Below are positions 1-10,462 of a stretch of DNA of 41,933 bases, piece by piece. The DNA is from Psilocybe azurescens. Taxonomy: Eukaryota; Basidiomycota; Agaricomycetes; Agaricales; Agrocybaceae. The stretch lies in NCBI GenBank assembly GCA_023853785.1, contig JAJIRX010000263.1, positions 1 to 41,933 on the forward strand, given 5' to 3'. Made by a program: the position numbers and the translations under genes. Each line of letters begins with the position of its first letter. Positions within the stretch are counted from its first letter, which is position 1. The notes below the pieces were generated by a model. It worked only from the letters and a program-made list of their open reading frames with translations. It ran no database searches and was not told the DNA's origin.

Positions 1-607
1 CTTAACAACCATGTAATGTGGAGACGTATGAATTGAATAAAATTACACTGATAGTAGTAGTTCACCTGTCAATCTACTTAAAGTTGTATTTTCCTGAAAC
101 TTTAGATATATATCTGTAGGCCAAGTTTTTGCATATGGTTCAGAATGATAGATAGTGGAAATATTTGGCTTTCTGGCCATATTGATTGATCCTCTAAGGC
201 GTAGTTTCAATTGATTTGGAAAATTCCTTTACAGGGCATGAATTGATGATGGCAACAAAATCTCCACCAAGAGAACTCTTGAATGCTCCGATACTGAAAC
301 AAAGTTATAGGAACAGATCAATGCATCTAATACAGCATTTGGTCCCCCAGTCAATGTTTTAAAATAAGCCTGAAAATGAAAACCGGAACAAAGCTCGTGA
401 TGTGGTATACTGCCTAATCTTTGCTGTACCAATTATAATAGTGGAAAGTATTAGTTTTCCTGGGCTAGCTGTATATATATATAGAAAATGAATTTTTAGG
501 CTATACATCTGAAACCAAATTAGTTGGAATCTTCATATACTGTTTCTTTCTCTATCAAAATTAAAAACATCATAACTGCTACATTGATCCTGCAGAAGTT
601 CAAAAAC
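1..607. other. AT-rich stretch without a recognisable gene
   Basis: No frame resembling a protein is visible. The only structure is a segment near 413-462 that recurs at 2880-2934, and a short TA-alternating run near 472-483. Confidence 0.6.
413..462. repeat. Dispersed direct repeat, copy 1
   Basis: About 50 bases around the core ttgctgtaccaattataat recur almost unchanged at 2880-2934 in the same orientation, ending in tcctgggct or gcctgggct. It is non-coding and too short to assign to a family. The two copies flank the tandem repeat and the TA-flanked element between them. Confidence 0.75.
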
Positions 608-758
608 AAGCAAAGGCCAGATATTCTAGGTGATGGTGATCACGTGAGGACCTTGTAATAGTCCAAGGTCAGCACGTGATCTTCACAATAAGCAGTCAAA
701 CTTGTTTGATTAGGGTGTATAATAGCAAGTTCCCTGCACATCATAGATGTATTGATTA
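608..758. repeat. Tandem repeat unit 1 (about 150 bases)
   Basis: This is the first of three similar units (608-758, 1857-2005, 2006-2164). Each holds an imperfect palindrome: gatcacgtgaggacct followed after a short gap by aggtcagcacgtgatc, which could fold into a hairpin. Each then reads caaacttgtttgatt and ends in atagatgtattgatta or a close variant. CACGTG boxes lie in both palindrome arms. Unit 1 is separated from unit 2 only by the inserted element at 759-1854. Confidence 0.8.
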
Positions 759-1854
759 CAGTGACTTGCATATTTTTTGCAGTCCAAAATTTTCCTCAAG
801 CCATTTGATGTGACCAACTTGTCACTTCAAACCTTATTTTTTCCAGTTTTGTGGTGTTGGGACAGATCTTGCACATGCAGGCGCTGGGTAACAATGGCAT
901 ATGTAGGTATTTATTGAATGGAAAGACTTTTGTACTCCAATGGCCCCTCCTATTTCTCAAGATATGCATTGTGGTATTCTTACGTGATATAACGAACAAC
1001 AGAGAACTACCCCAGAGATAGCTATCCTTGCAGGATGCAGTAAACGAACTGTATATTATATTTTGTCCTACAAGTGCGACTACAGAACAGTGGACTTTTA
1101 CAAGAGCTGTGCGCCATGCCCCAGGGTTGTATTTAAAATGGAGTTACCGTGAGAGAGTTAAATGATGGTCACATCAAGGTGTACGCTGAAATTTCAGACT
1201 GCAAAAAATACAGTATATGGACGTTCTCTGGAACAGCATTTTGTCCTGAAAATTTTTTACCTAATAATCTCTAAATATTTTTACATTGGGTCATGGAGGG
1301 ACTTTGTATACACCTACTGATAACCTTTTAGGACAAAAGTGGGAGTTTCGTGCAATATACAACAATTACTGGGGATGTCAAAATGTCACACTGATGGTCC
1401 TTGGGATAGTGTGACCCAAGCCTTTACCAACTGTGTTTCCGTGCATCAAAAATGTAATGCTCATGTGTGAACCAGTGCATATCGCATCAGATTGTCATGC
1501 CGACACTAAAGTCAATTCATTATGAGGTCAAAATTGACCGGATTCTTACCATTAAAGCGATGTATTGGAAAGAGGAAAATGAGAGCTTTCTGAACGTATA
1601 AAAATATTGCTCCAAAACCAAACCAAAATGGCACAAAGTCATGAAAGAAAAATTTTGCAGTCAAATATACCCACATTCTCTATCATATTTTGATCTAGAA
1701 CCAGGGAAGTTATCCAATCACTATAAAATTTGGCCTGAGCTTGTATCTATACTACATAAATAAGTTTACCAAACATTAAGTGTTTTGAATCAAATTTGGG
1801 GTCGGAATTTCAATTTGACCCAAGGAGTGTCAGTATACTGTATGCAAGTCACTG
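759..1854. mobile_element. Non-autonomous DNA transposon with TA target duplication (mariner-like, MITE class)
   Basis: The left end reads CAGTGACTTGCATA (759-772). The right end reads TATGCAAGTCACTG (1841-1854), its exact reverse complement. TA dinucleotides flank both ends (757-758 and 1855-1856), the target-site duplication of Tc1/mariner elements. Removing 759-1856 restores a tandem-repeat junction (gtattgattagatta...) that matches the uninterrupted junction between units 2 and 3 near 2001-2010, so the empty site is present in the window. The 1.1-kb interior has no frame longer than about 67 codons and nothing like a DDE transposase, so the element would need an enzyme from elsewhere. The superfamily call rests on ends and TA only; piggyBac (TTAA) and hAT (8 bases) do not fit. 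Confidence 0.85.
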
Positions 1855-1856
1855 TA

Positions 1857-2005
1857 GATTAGACAGGACCCAGATATTCTTGATTTTTGATGGTAATCAC
1901 ATGAGGACCTCACAACAATCCAAGGTCAGCACGTGATCTTCATAATAAGCGGTCAAACTTGTTTGATTGGAGCAAGTTTTCTGCACATCATAGATGTATT
2001 GATTA
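1857..2005. repeat. Tandem repeat unit 2
   Basis: It starts gattagacaggacccagat and is directly followed by unit 3, which starts gatcagacaggaccc; the period is 149 bases. The left hairpin arm here is altered (aatcacatgagg), so unit 2 has lost one CACGTG box. Confidence 0.8.
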
Positions 2006-2164
2006 GATCAGACAGGACCCAGATATTCTCGATTTTTGATGGTGATCACGTGAGGACCTCACAACAATCCAAGGTCAGCACGTGATCTTCATAATAAGCA
2101 GTCAAACTTGTTTGATTGGGGTCTACAATGGCAAGTTCTCTGCATGTCACAGATGTATTGATTA
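2006..2164. repeat. Tandem repeat unit 3
   Basis: Closest relative of unit 2, with an intact palindrome (gatcacgtgaggacc / aaggtcagcacgtgatc) and the same terminal atgtattgatta. It is about 10 bases longer because of extra sequence before the end. Confidence 0.8.
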
Positions 2165-3604
2165 GATTAGACAAAGTTTGAATCACAAACATAGAGCCCT
2201 TGTAGTAGTATATAGTTTGGCACACTGCTGTAAGAAGATCCCTTATTCTCTTTCTCACTTCTCACTAGGGAACTGCATGGGTTACCTGTAAATTTTCACA
2301 GAGTTTTATGTAATTAGTATATAGCAAAAATTTTACCTTATTTTTAGAACTTTTTTGTGCAAATCAGTGTAGAATCGAGAGAGCTATACTCCTGCCAAGT
2401 TTGAGCCGAAAGTGACGCAAACTGATGCCGTGACATTACGATTTCTCAGCAGCGGTCATCTAATTTGGTGAATTTCCAAATTTGGCATACCCGCCATCAG
2501 TGTTGAGCTCATTGCATGACTACCACTGGATCTAAGTTCCACAAACTTGCAGAGGGTATAACTTGGTTAGTTCTCAACCGGTTTGCATGAAATAAATTGT
2601 AAAAAATGGATACAATTTGTGGCTATCTGACTATAATTAACTATCCGTCATTTATCCGCGGGTGACCCGTGGAGTTCCCTTTATAACTTTATTTTTCAAC
2701 AAGATATAAGGCAACAAATATGCTGGATATTCAGAGTAGATTCTGATATAAAATCAGGGGTGTAGGAGTCATTGTTTCTATTCTAAGGTACAAGGCTGTT
2801 TTTATAGACTAAATAGATATCTTGGCTTGTGATAATAGAAAAGACTATCAGAAAAGGAATGAAATGCACTGTGTACTGTCTAGCCTTTGCTGTACCAATT
2901 ATAATAGTGGAAAGTACTAGTTGCCTGGGCTACAACACTTATTTGAAGATAATATCATTGTCCATGCAGCAGTACCTTCTTGAGTAGCAATGACTCAAAC
3001 TGACTGGTATGGAATTGATGTGTATGATTCCACTTCAAGGTCTCCCCATGAACCGCCTTCAGTATCTGATTATCTGCCATATTATGCACTACCACCTGGT
3101 CAAGCACAACACTCAGTTTTGTATGAGCAGCTCAACCTACTTTGCCACCTCCAATCCTCCAAATGCTGAAACGTCTCTGCATAGTTGGATTTGAAGAGGC
3201 ATAGCATTGAGATGCTATATAATAATTTAGCATTCTGGAGCTGTATTCTCTCAGAATTAGGTGAGTGAGATGGAGAAACTGAGATCAGATATGTGCATTC
3301 AGAAAGAGAATAATGAGGAGAATGGTTCAGTACAAGCATGAAAGGGGCTGAATTATGTCCAAGACAAATTATAATGATCCACTGTAAGCTCAGAATATCA
3401 GACATTAGTATGGTCAAGGAAATGAGTGACACACTCTGGCATTCATTGTACTGAATCCAAACAAAGGGGGTAGGTGTCGAGTAGTAATGGTAGAAGTGTG
3501 AGGGAAAAGAATGAGATTACCTATGAGACATCATGGGGTTTGAGAAGAATAGAAAGGAGTAAGGTTTCAAGAAGCAGTATTTTTCTATGAATTTTATAAG
3601 CATG
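2165..3604. other. No gene recognised
   Basis: AT-rich sequence with short frames only. It contains the second copy of the 50-base dispersed repeat at 2880-2934. The frames at 3009-3194 and 3100-3432 overlap on opposite strands and look like no family I know. Confidence 0.5.
2880..2934. repeat. Dispersed direct repeat, copy 2
   Basis: Same orientation as the copy at 413-462 and shares the core ttgctgtaccaattataat. It differs by a few substitutions and a short deletion before the terminal gcctgggct. Confidence 0.75.
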
Positions 3605-3880
3605 TATATATTGTAAGAGTGCGGGGTGCAGTGTCAGTGTCAGGGTGCAGAGGGTGGGGATGATGTCAGTGTCCAGAAATATTGTAGGAGTGCCAAGTGT
3701 GGTAATGGTGTTGGAGTGCAGAGTGCGGTGATGGTGTCGGAATGCGGAGGGCGGTAGTGGTGTCAGTGTCCATAAATATTGTAGGAGTGCAGAGTGCGGT
3801 GATGGTGTTGGAGTGCAGAGTGCAGAGATGGTGTTGGAGTGCAGAGATGGTGTTGGAGTGCAGAGGGCGGTGATAATGTC
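3605..3880. repeat. Imperfect GT-rich minisatellite
   Basis: Variants of gtgcagagtgcggtgatggt follow one another about ten times with irregular spacing, alternating with tgttggagtgcagag. The repeat creates long minus-strand frames rich in Thr, Pro and His that should not be taken as genes. Confidence 0.7.
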
Positions 3881-3889
3881 AGTGTGCAT

Positions 3890-4145
3890 GCAGTTCTTGC
3901 TCCCACCTCCTCTCTGCTTTCTGGTCTTACTTTGATTTTTATAACCACCTTCCATTTCCACCTTCTCTCCCACCTGTCCTCCAATATCACTTTTCTTGTC
4001 TTCCTCAGGGAATATCTCCCTAGACTTAAAGAGACACAGAATATGTATTTCCAGGCTACTCAATCACACAATAACTATTTATTAGCCTCTCAACAATTAC
4101 ATGAATACTTTTAATATAGCTGACCATAGGTGTTCTCTATCCCCT
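3890..4145. repeat. Dispersed element, copy 1
   Basis: A pyrimidine-rich stretch (gctcccacctcctctctgc) is followed by an agggaatatctccctaga box, then atatgtatttccag, then tttattagcctctcaacaat and ctgaccatagg. The same order recurs at 4787-5195, and the last part alone recurs at 4370-4455. Shared order of several boxes suggests a decayed non-coding transposable element or satellite. I could not define its ends. Confidence 0.55.
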
Positions 4146-4640
4146 TTCTAAAATACTAAAAGTGGCCTGAAAAGCGGTGTCAAAAGTGGTCCAAACTGGT
4201 CCAAAAGGGGTCCAAAGCAGTCCAAAAGCGGACTGAGAGCCGTCTCAAAAGCGGACTAAAGCGGTCTCAAAAGCGGTCCAAACTAATCTAAAAAGTGGCC
4301 TGAAAAGGGGACTAAATGTTTGAAATCAGGACTCATATTTCCATTTCCACAATTTCTTTCCATTGGTAAAGTAGTTTTTATTTATTAGCTTCTCAACAAT
4401 CACATCAATATATATTTCAATAGAACTGACCATAGCTGTCCTCCATCCCCTTGCTGAAAGATTAAAATATGGACTAAAAAGCGGAAAAAAGCGAACTTGA
4501 GTGCGGGCTGAGTGCGGACTGAGTGCGGTGAGCACAAGTCGGAAAAGCCGGAGTTCAAAAAAATCCAAAAGGCGGAAAAAAGCGGACTGAGTGTGGACCA
4601 AGTGCGGAAAGTTGGAAATGTCAACAAATGCGGTGTGAAA
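4146..4640. repeat. Low-complexity array of gcggtcc / gcggact motifs with an internal element fragment
   Basis: From 4150 to 4320 there are a dozen variants of aaaagcggtccaaa and aaaagcggactgaga. After a fragment of the dispersed element (4370-4455) a second array from 4470 to 4640 uses gagtgcggactgagtgcgg. The arrays are non-coding. Confidence 0.6.
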
Positions 4641-4786
4641 AGTGGAGTGCTTTCAGAGGAAGATGAGGACTAGGAGAGTGAAAGTAGTAGCAGTAGTGAT
4701 AGTAACTAATTAAAAGTTGAACTTGCTTCATACACTTTGTACTGTGTGTCAGTAGAAATATTCCACAGAGGTGTGCACTTCTATCA

Positions 4787-5195
4787 GTGATAATGTTATC
4801 TGAATATACCGGTGTTGTCTGCATCTGCATTCTGCTCCCACCTCTGCCTTGCACTCTGACCTCCACCTTGCACTCTGACCTCTGCCTTGCACTCCTACCT
4901 CTGGTCCGACACCCGCCCTTGACTCCAACCTCTGCCTCCCGCTTCTATCACCGCGTCCTGCTCCGACCTATGTTTTGCATTTCAAGTCCGCTTCTGCCTT
5001 CTGCCTCTGCCTTCCACCTCCCAATGCTACCATCCTTGTATTCCTTGGGGAGCATCTCCCCATACTAAAACACACATGGAATATGTATTCCTAGGGTACT
5101 AATTCACAAAATGATCATTTATTAGCCTCTCAACAATCACATGAATATTTTCAACATCACTGACCATTGTTGTCCTCCTCCCCTGCCTGAAAATA
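4787..5195. repeat. Dispersed element, copy 2
   Basis: Repeats the order of copy 1: a Cys/Leu-like pyrimidine tract of ctctgacctctgccttgcac units, then a ggggagcatctccccat box, atatgtattcctag, tttattagcctctcaacaat and ctgaccattg. The box is a better palindrome here (ggggagcatctcccc). The pyrimidine tract is longer than in copy 1. Confidence 0.55.
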
Positions 5196-5814
5196 TTCAG
5201 CACACATGGGAGTCTTCCAAAATGATTTTAATGGGCTCCCAAGATGTCCCTGACTACGGGAACTAGTTTTGGAATCCCCAAAGTTGATGATGAATATCTT
5301 TTGAGCACGACAGTATCCAGCCTTCCCTCCATCCAAAGATATTCAGTTTGGGTTCACTCTCTATGAAACATATTTTTCCATAATCAAGGAGTGAATATGA
5401 GTATGTGGATACCAAATTATAAGTTGGTGAGCCAGATTTGAATATCTTGTATGTACCCTTCCTCCTTCCCCTCCCCCCCTTCATATCTCGAGAATGGGAC
5501 TGCCGATTTCACTATTTTTTGGCATGGGACATCCTTATTATATCCTTGAAACATTTGTATACTCAAATCTGCAAATTTTATCCAAGCTAAAGAACCTACT
5601 ACTTTACAGGTACTACTAATACCTACTCACTCAGAACAGAACCTGTTTAAATAAACAGAGTTTGTCACTCTGTTCACCTGCACTGAAGTACTGACTGTCC
5701 TATATTAGACTTGTCTGGTTCATTGGTTCTATTAGCTTTCACTATTGCTGCTTTTTACAGGACCGGGTGGTACTAAGCAGAATTTTGCAGTCCATGTTAA
5801 GGTCATATGAGTGA
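5196..5814. other. No gene recognised
   Basis: Frames are short and without family resemblance. The 73-codon minus frame at 5263-5484 looks like chance. Confidence 0.5.
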
Positions 5815-6110
5815 GCATGTCAAAGAGAATACACGCTGACTCGTCATGTAAAGGAGAATACATGCTGACTCATCATGTAAAGGAGAATACACACTGACTC
5901 ATCATGTAAAGGAGAATACACGCTGACTCATCATGTAAGGGAGAATACATGCTGACTCATCATGTAAAGGAGAATACACGCTGACTCATCATGTAAAGGA
6001 GAATACACGCTGACTCATCATGTAAAGGAGAATACACGCTGACTCATCATGTAAAGGAGAATACACGCTGACTCATCATGTAAAGGAAAATACATGCTGA
6101 CTCATCAATA
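5815..6110. repeat. 29-base minisatellite, ten units, with TGACTCA in nearly every unit
   Basis: The unit is gctgactcatcatgtaaagg plus agaatacac. Units start at 5835, 5864, 5893, 5922, 5951, 5980, 6009, 6038, 6067 and 6096, exactly 29 bases apart. Unit 1 has TGACTCG and the third starts with a instead of g; the other differences are a few single substitutions. TGACTCA is the palindromic site of Gcn4/AP-1-type bZIP factors, so the array gives nine evenly spaced sites. It is not CRISPR: there are no unique spacers. The array lies about 250 bases before the membrane-protein fragment at 6358. Confidence 0.92.
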
Positions 6111-6357
6111 TGCATCACATGTGTAATATCTCAACTGTTTGAATCAATGGGCTATCCGATGTCCAAGGGTTGTTGGACCTGGCTGATATCAGTGTCTGAT
6201 CCAAGGTCACACTTGAGGTGGTCAAATCAGACAAACTAATTGTAGATTTTATTAAATATAAAGTTCTTAAATTAATAGTGCTTGTACTTTGTTGTTCAAG
6301 AGCCAGAGTCATCACTATGGAGTTTGTGCAATTGACTAGTTCTCATTAAGATTACAT

Positions 6358-6755
6358 GTGGCAGTGGATGTGATTGGCAATATTGCACTGATCACAATAC
6401 CCGTACATCAGCCATGGGACATCAATCTTATTGCGAACAAGCATCTTCGGGTACGGCTGGTATTCTCTGCCAACTCAATAACCCTGATCGTGTCTATTGC
6501 TCTCTGTACCATCTCATATGGTGGATATGTTGTTGGACCCGGCGCTCTTGTGGTATGGATAATGACATGTCATGCCGAAGTGAGCTACTCTTCCCATATC
6601 CACAGCCACAAACTAGAATACTGATTCATTTAATTAAAGAAGCCGTAGGTATAATTACATCCAATCTATTTGTGCTGGTTTGCTTGATTCTTGGCCGTGT
6701 TTCAAACGACCAAGGCGACATTAATGCCAGTGACATTCATATTACGCCGCATTGA
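6358..6755 (+). pseudogene. Fragment of a polytopic membrane protein (fungal multi-TM type)
   Basis: Two overlapping frames join into membrane-protein-like sequence. The first reads INLIANKHLRVRLVFSAN, then a hydrophobic helix SITLIVSIALCTISYGGY, then GPGALVVWIMTC, and breaks at a stop at 6622. The second frame continues EAVGIITSNLFVLVCLILGR and ends at a stop at 6753. The pattern of a basic loop, a helix, a short loop and a last helix ending in LxLGR resembles the C-terminal half of multi-helix integral membrane proteins common in Agaricomycetes (rhodopsin-domain-like or DUF6534-like). The exact family is a guess. The N-terminal helices are missing and the frame shifts near 6580-6630, so I call it a relic. 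Confidence 0.4.
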
Positions 6756-7572
6756 AGTCATCAGGAACCTGTGAGTGAAAAATCTAAGCCATCCAATTCT
6801 CTTGTCTGCCTGTCCCTATCAGCACTAGAAGTTGCAGGTGTCCAAAGAACAGATAGTTTGTCTTTGGGTCATAGTGGAGAAACAGGATATGACGTTTGAG
6901 AACTTATGTATTGGCAGTATGGTGAAAATATGTACTTGCTTCTCCTCGTTCTGCACACAGTAACTATTTGGAAAAAATGCACATGCTCCTCCTAGTTCTC
7001 TTATACATTATGCATCATGCATGCAGTAACTATTACATACTCACTATTCTATGGTGACGGCGGTGAGAGGAAATGTGAGGGAAATAAGTGAGAAAGTACT
7101 ATGTATCGACGCCGCAGCTCGTCTATAGTCTATGCTACCTTATCAGGACCCTTGGTTACTGTCTATTGTCCCTTCTAAGCCGCACGGGCTTTGGTGGGTC
7201 TCTTGAAGCGTTAAAGATGGTATCCTCATGTTTTTCAAGACTCGTTAATAATAATCTACACTACTTTAATAAAGTCACAAATTCAGAATCCAGGGACAGC
7301 CAGCAATTATTAGTATGCGACACAATAGTCATTTCACGCACTCTTTTCAAATTATTGAATTTCTGTTTCTGTCTCAAGGGTCACTCTTCATTCTTCACTG
7401 TAGCTATAATTCTGGGCTACAGTCCATTGACAAATATTAACTTCTCCTTATTCACGGACTCTGAGTCGTTCTGTCATTTCACTCCAATAGAAAGGTGGAG
7501 AGTCCCATCAGCACCTTTATTGTCATAATTCTAATTTTTGGGTTTCGTATGCTAAGTTATTGTTATCATACA
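6756..7572. other. No gene recognised
   Basis: It contains a 146-codon plus-strand frame (7088-7528) without composition or motifs of a real protein. It is AT-rich and no introns can be argued. Confidence 0.5.
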
Positions 7573-7750
7573 TACAGACAACTTGAGTCCCGCCAGTACC
7601 CACTCGCACTGGCATTCATCAACACCCTGCTCACTGAGCTCAGGCGGCTCAACAACAAGATGATCCCCACAGAGGTACACTTCCTCGAGAGCTGCATGTA
7701 TTGTGGGATGGGCAACATGCCAAGGCCAAGGTGCGCTTTCTCCTCCCCTT
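7573..7750 (+). pseudogene. rpn6: Exon relic of 26S proteasome lid subunit Rpn6 (PSMD11 family)
   Basis: The frame reads YRQLESRQYPLALAFINTLL, TELRRLNNKMIPTEVHFLES and CMYCGMGNMPRPRCAFSS. Known Rpn6 proteins have a matching stretch: a TPR-like helix, a 'LLTELKKLDDK' motif, 'LLES' and 'NLPKARAALTSA'. Rpn6 is a scaffold of the proteasome lid that contacts the core particle. Only about 55 residues are present, upstream sequence has no matching exon, and after position 7740 the sequence turns pyrimidine-rich with no continuation into the usual 'RTAANAIYCPP'. Several conserved residues are changed (Ala to Pro and Arg in the KAKAA segment). It is therefore a captured or decayed fragment, not a gene. 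Confidence 0.65.
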
Positions 7751-9428
7751 CCCTTCTTCCCTGCATCCCCTGCATACCTTCTCGTACCCCGCACTACCCA
7801 CGCTAACTCCCATCCGGCTCCCCTGCTCCCACCATATCTGTGCTGCTGGCTCTGTGCTGCTGGATGACAAGGTGCACACATTCGCTTTTGACAGTGTTCG
7901 CTTGAGGAAAGGCGGTGGGTAACAGCACACGTCCAGCCGCCGCCACTGTGTGCTCTACTGTGTGTGCAGCGGCGAGGTTCTAGTTCGATTGCGAAGTCGC
8001 AGAGGTATGGGTGGAGGAGCGGTTTCAGGTTGTTTGTGATTGTGTTGTTGTTCGTGTAGTTGGAGGAGTGTCCAGACAAGAGCCTGACTATAAATCCGAC
8101 GATGACGATGGTGTTGGGAACTCGCTCAAGTACGCAGGAGCAGACCGATCTGATGTCCCGAATCAATGGTCTACGGATCCTTGTAGGAAGCGGCAGAGCT
8201 GGGGGCCAGGACAACACTGTCGTCGTCATGTTCTCCCCTTCACAAGAATGGATAGACACAGACTGCCATGGACCCAGCACAGACTGGATAATAAACTGCA
8301 CGGACGTGAACTAAAGTGTTAGTATAGAATAAATTGCATGCACAAGGTGCTCAATCTTAATTTGAAGTACGACCACTCCAGGCACGTGTGGGAAAGTATT
8401 CTTTGGTCCAGCGGCGTCATAGTAAATGAATTGTTGCAAGCACATAAGACAGTTTGCGGGCCCGAAAGCAACCCAAGCACATCTTTAGAACATACGTATC
8501 AAGCAAACCCATTCGGACAATGACTGAGTTATGTAGGTATTTTTAGTTAATTGAACAAGTGATCTCCAAAGCAATTATTGCATTGTGTTTCTTGTGTGTA
8601 CGGCAGCCGACTCTGAATTGACTTATTTCACGTTATAATTCTCAAATATGTGGTGTACAGTGTCTTCGCCTCAATGCCTGCTTTTTTATCAATGATATAT
8701 TGCACAGCAATTTGGAATATATTGAACAATGGACACCACTGCAGACATGGTTGCAGTTCTATCCTCATAATATATTCTCTCCCATTGTTTCTATCTTTTC
8801 CTCTCATTATTGTGTACTTTTCATCGTTTAGCTATCCTGTTGAATACAATTGTTTCATTCTTTCTTGGGAATTCTGTTCAATTCATTTCTATTGACTTGG
8901 ATTAATCTACTGAACATTGAATTTCTTTCGTTCAATTAATCAATCCACTGTAATATTTTACTATACTTACTATTCAAGTGGTTACCTTTCTTGTAGTGAC
9001 TAAGGAACGTGCTGGTAATAGGACCTTAGATTGATCTGACATTTAGTAATTGAGTAAACCAGTAGATAGATTATTCTATTCATTGAATAATTGAGTTACC
9101 TACCAATCCTACGGTTTTCACTTGTTTGCTTTCAACAATAATAAGGTCTAAAAATGTACAAGAAAGGCAATAGCATTTATTGAAATCTATGGACTGCAGT
9201 GCCTACTCATTTTGCATGATGGACCGATCATAGAACCATGGACGATTTCATAATAAGCTATGTGGCGGAGTCTGAACTGGAGACAGAATGATAACGTGGG
9301 ATTCTGAGGTGCCTGAACTAATGCCTAGTTCTCTCCCCAGCATTATCACCCGACATCCAGCTCACACTCATAATCCCTCTTATTCAACGTGCTGTTCTCG
9401 TTAAAAGGTAGATTCCTCAATAGAGAGT
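7751..9428. other. Unassigned region with overlapping accidental frames
   Basis: From 7750 to 8320 both strands stay open because the sequence is GC-richer; the 249-codon minus frame at 7552-8301 runs antisense through the Rpn6 relic and is not credible. From 8330 to 9400 it is AT-rich and without genes. No tRNA, repeat or transposon end was seen. Confidence 0.45.
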
Positions 9429-10287
9429 ATGGATGGAGACCTCGAACTGCTCGAAAAGGTACGTGTTGTTCAAATTACGGTTGCATCTTGCATGTACTTA
9501 CATTCAGGGGGCCATATGATAGATATTTCAACAATTGGAAAGGGAGATCGAACAGAAGGCTCAAGAACAGCTTACTGGCCCTGGATTTTATTTGGGTCAT
9601 TCTCCGGATGGGAGGCCTGCAAGCTCTCTTGCCATCAAAAGGCGCAGACACAGACAGCGAGCCAGCATCTCAATATCAAGGATAGGTCAGGTGTGTCTGC
9701 TTCTGCTTCCCTGCATATCATGAGCCCCCACTTAAACCTCCCACAGCCTGTGGAAGGTGCTTCAACAGTGGAGAACAAACGGCCCACAACGCCTTCGCTG
9801 ATGAAAATCACTTCCAATTCGCCGTTTTTCAAACCCAATTGGCGGTATGTGAGTTTCAACTGTTGACTGATGCTTCTATTCTTATAAATTTGTTCTATTT
9901 TAGAATGACAGCACTGGTTCCATCGCTTCTGGGGCATCAGCCTATTCAAATGACCATGCACATAGTGAAGACAACACCCACGTCACGCAAATGCACCACA
10001 TAGCAGCCCACCCAAGCATCTCCTCCAGGATCATCCCACGGCGGCTCAGCTGGTTGCAGTCCACCAGGATTATTCCGCCTACGAGTGCACAGACAATGGA
10101 ATCATCTGTCATTATTGATGTGTCAGTCCAAGAAGCGATGGTGGAATCAGTTTGCGAAGACGATGGGCCTGTGGTGACCAGGTCACGGCACACAACTGTC
10201 CAGGCTACCAGCTCGCTGACCAAAGTCTCCAACAGTGTCAGCAACATGGGCTGGCTGGCAAAAGCCAGGGCCCTTTTCATGTTTTAA
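9429..10287 (+). CDS. Small spliced gene candidate, unknown function
   Basis: ATG at 9429 opens MDGDLELLEK, then a 64-base intron (9459-9522, gtacgt...gatag). Exon 2 reads IFQQLEREIEQKAQEQLTGP, a charged likely coiled-coil, then GHSPDGRPASSLAIKRRRHR, a basic patch resembling a nuclear-localisation signal. A second intron ends at ccacag (9751); its donor is either 9686 (phase 1) or gtgtgt at 9691 (phase 0). A third intron runs gtatgt...ttttag, about 9847-9901. With the first donor choice the last exon is open to TAA at 10287 and ends NMGWLAKARALFMF; with the second it reads KRPTTPSLMKITSNSPFFKP and soon stops at 10004-10006. So either the weaker donor is used, there is a further intron, or the gene is frameshifted. 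No known domain; Ser/Thr-rich and probably disordered. Confidence 0.45.
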
Positions 10288-10462
10288 AAGCCTAGTATTT
10301 CTAGCCCTAGACACAAAATTTCAGCTGCCACAGATGGTTCTTTTGGTGACTCTGTGTCATTCATGCATGATTAGTCTACGTCGCTATGTAGAGGTGAGAA
10401 ACACATTATTGTGTACATATTGCTACACATAGAGTGTGGAAGACAATGTATGGCGACGAGCA

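Noticed and set aside
3521..4063. 180-codon minus-strand frame rich in Thr, Pro and His
   Set aside because: It is a translation of the GT-rich minisatellite.
5815..6110. CRISPR array
   Set aside because: The 29-base units follow each other without spacers, and the genome is eukaryotic.
7088..7528. 146-codon plus-strand frame
   Set aside because: AT-rich, no homology recognised, no splice or start context; likely chance.
7552..8301. 249-codon minus-strand frame
   Set aside because: It runs antisense through the Rpn6-like exon, has no domain and overlaps other open frames in a GC-rich patch.
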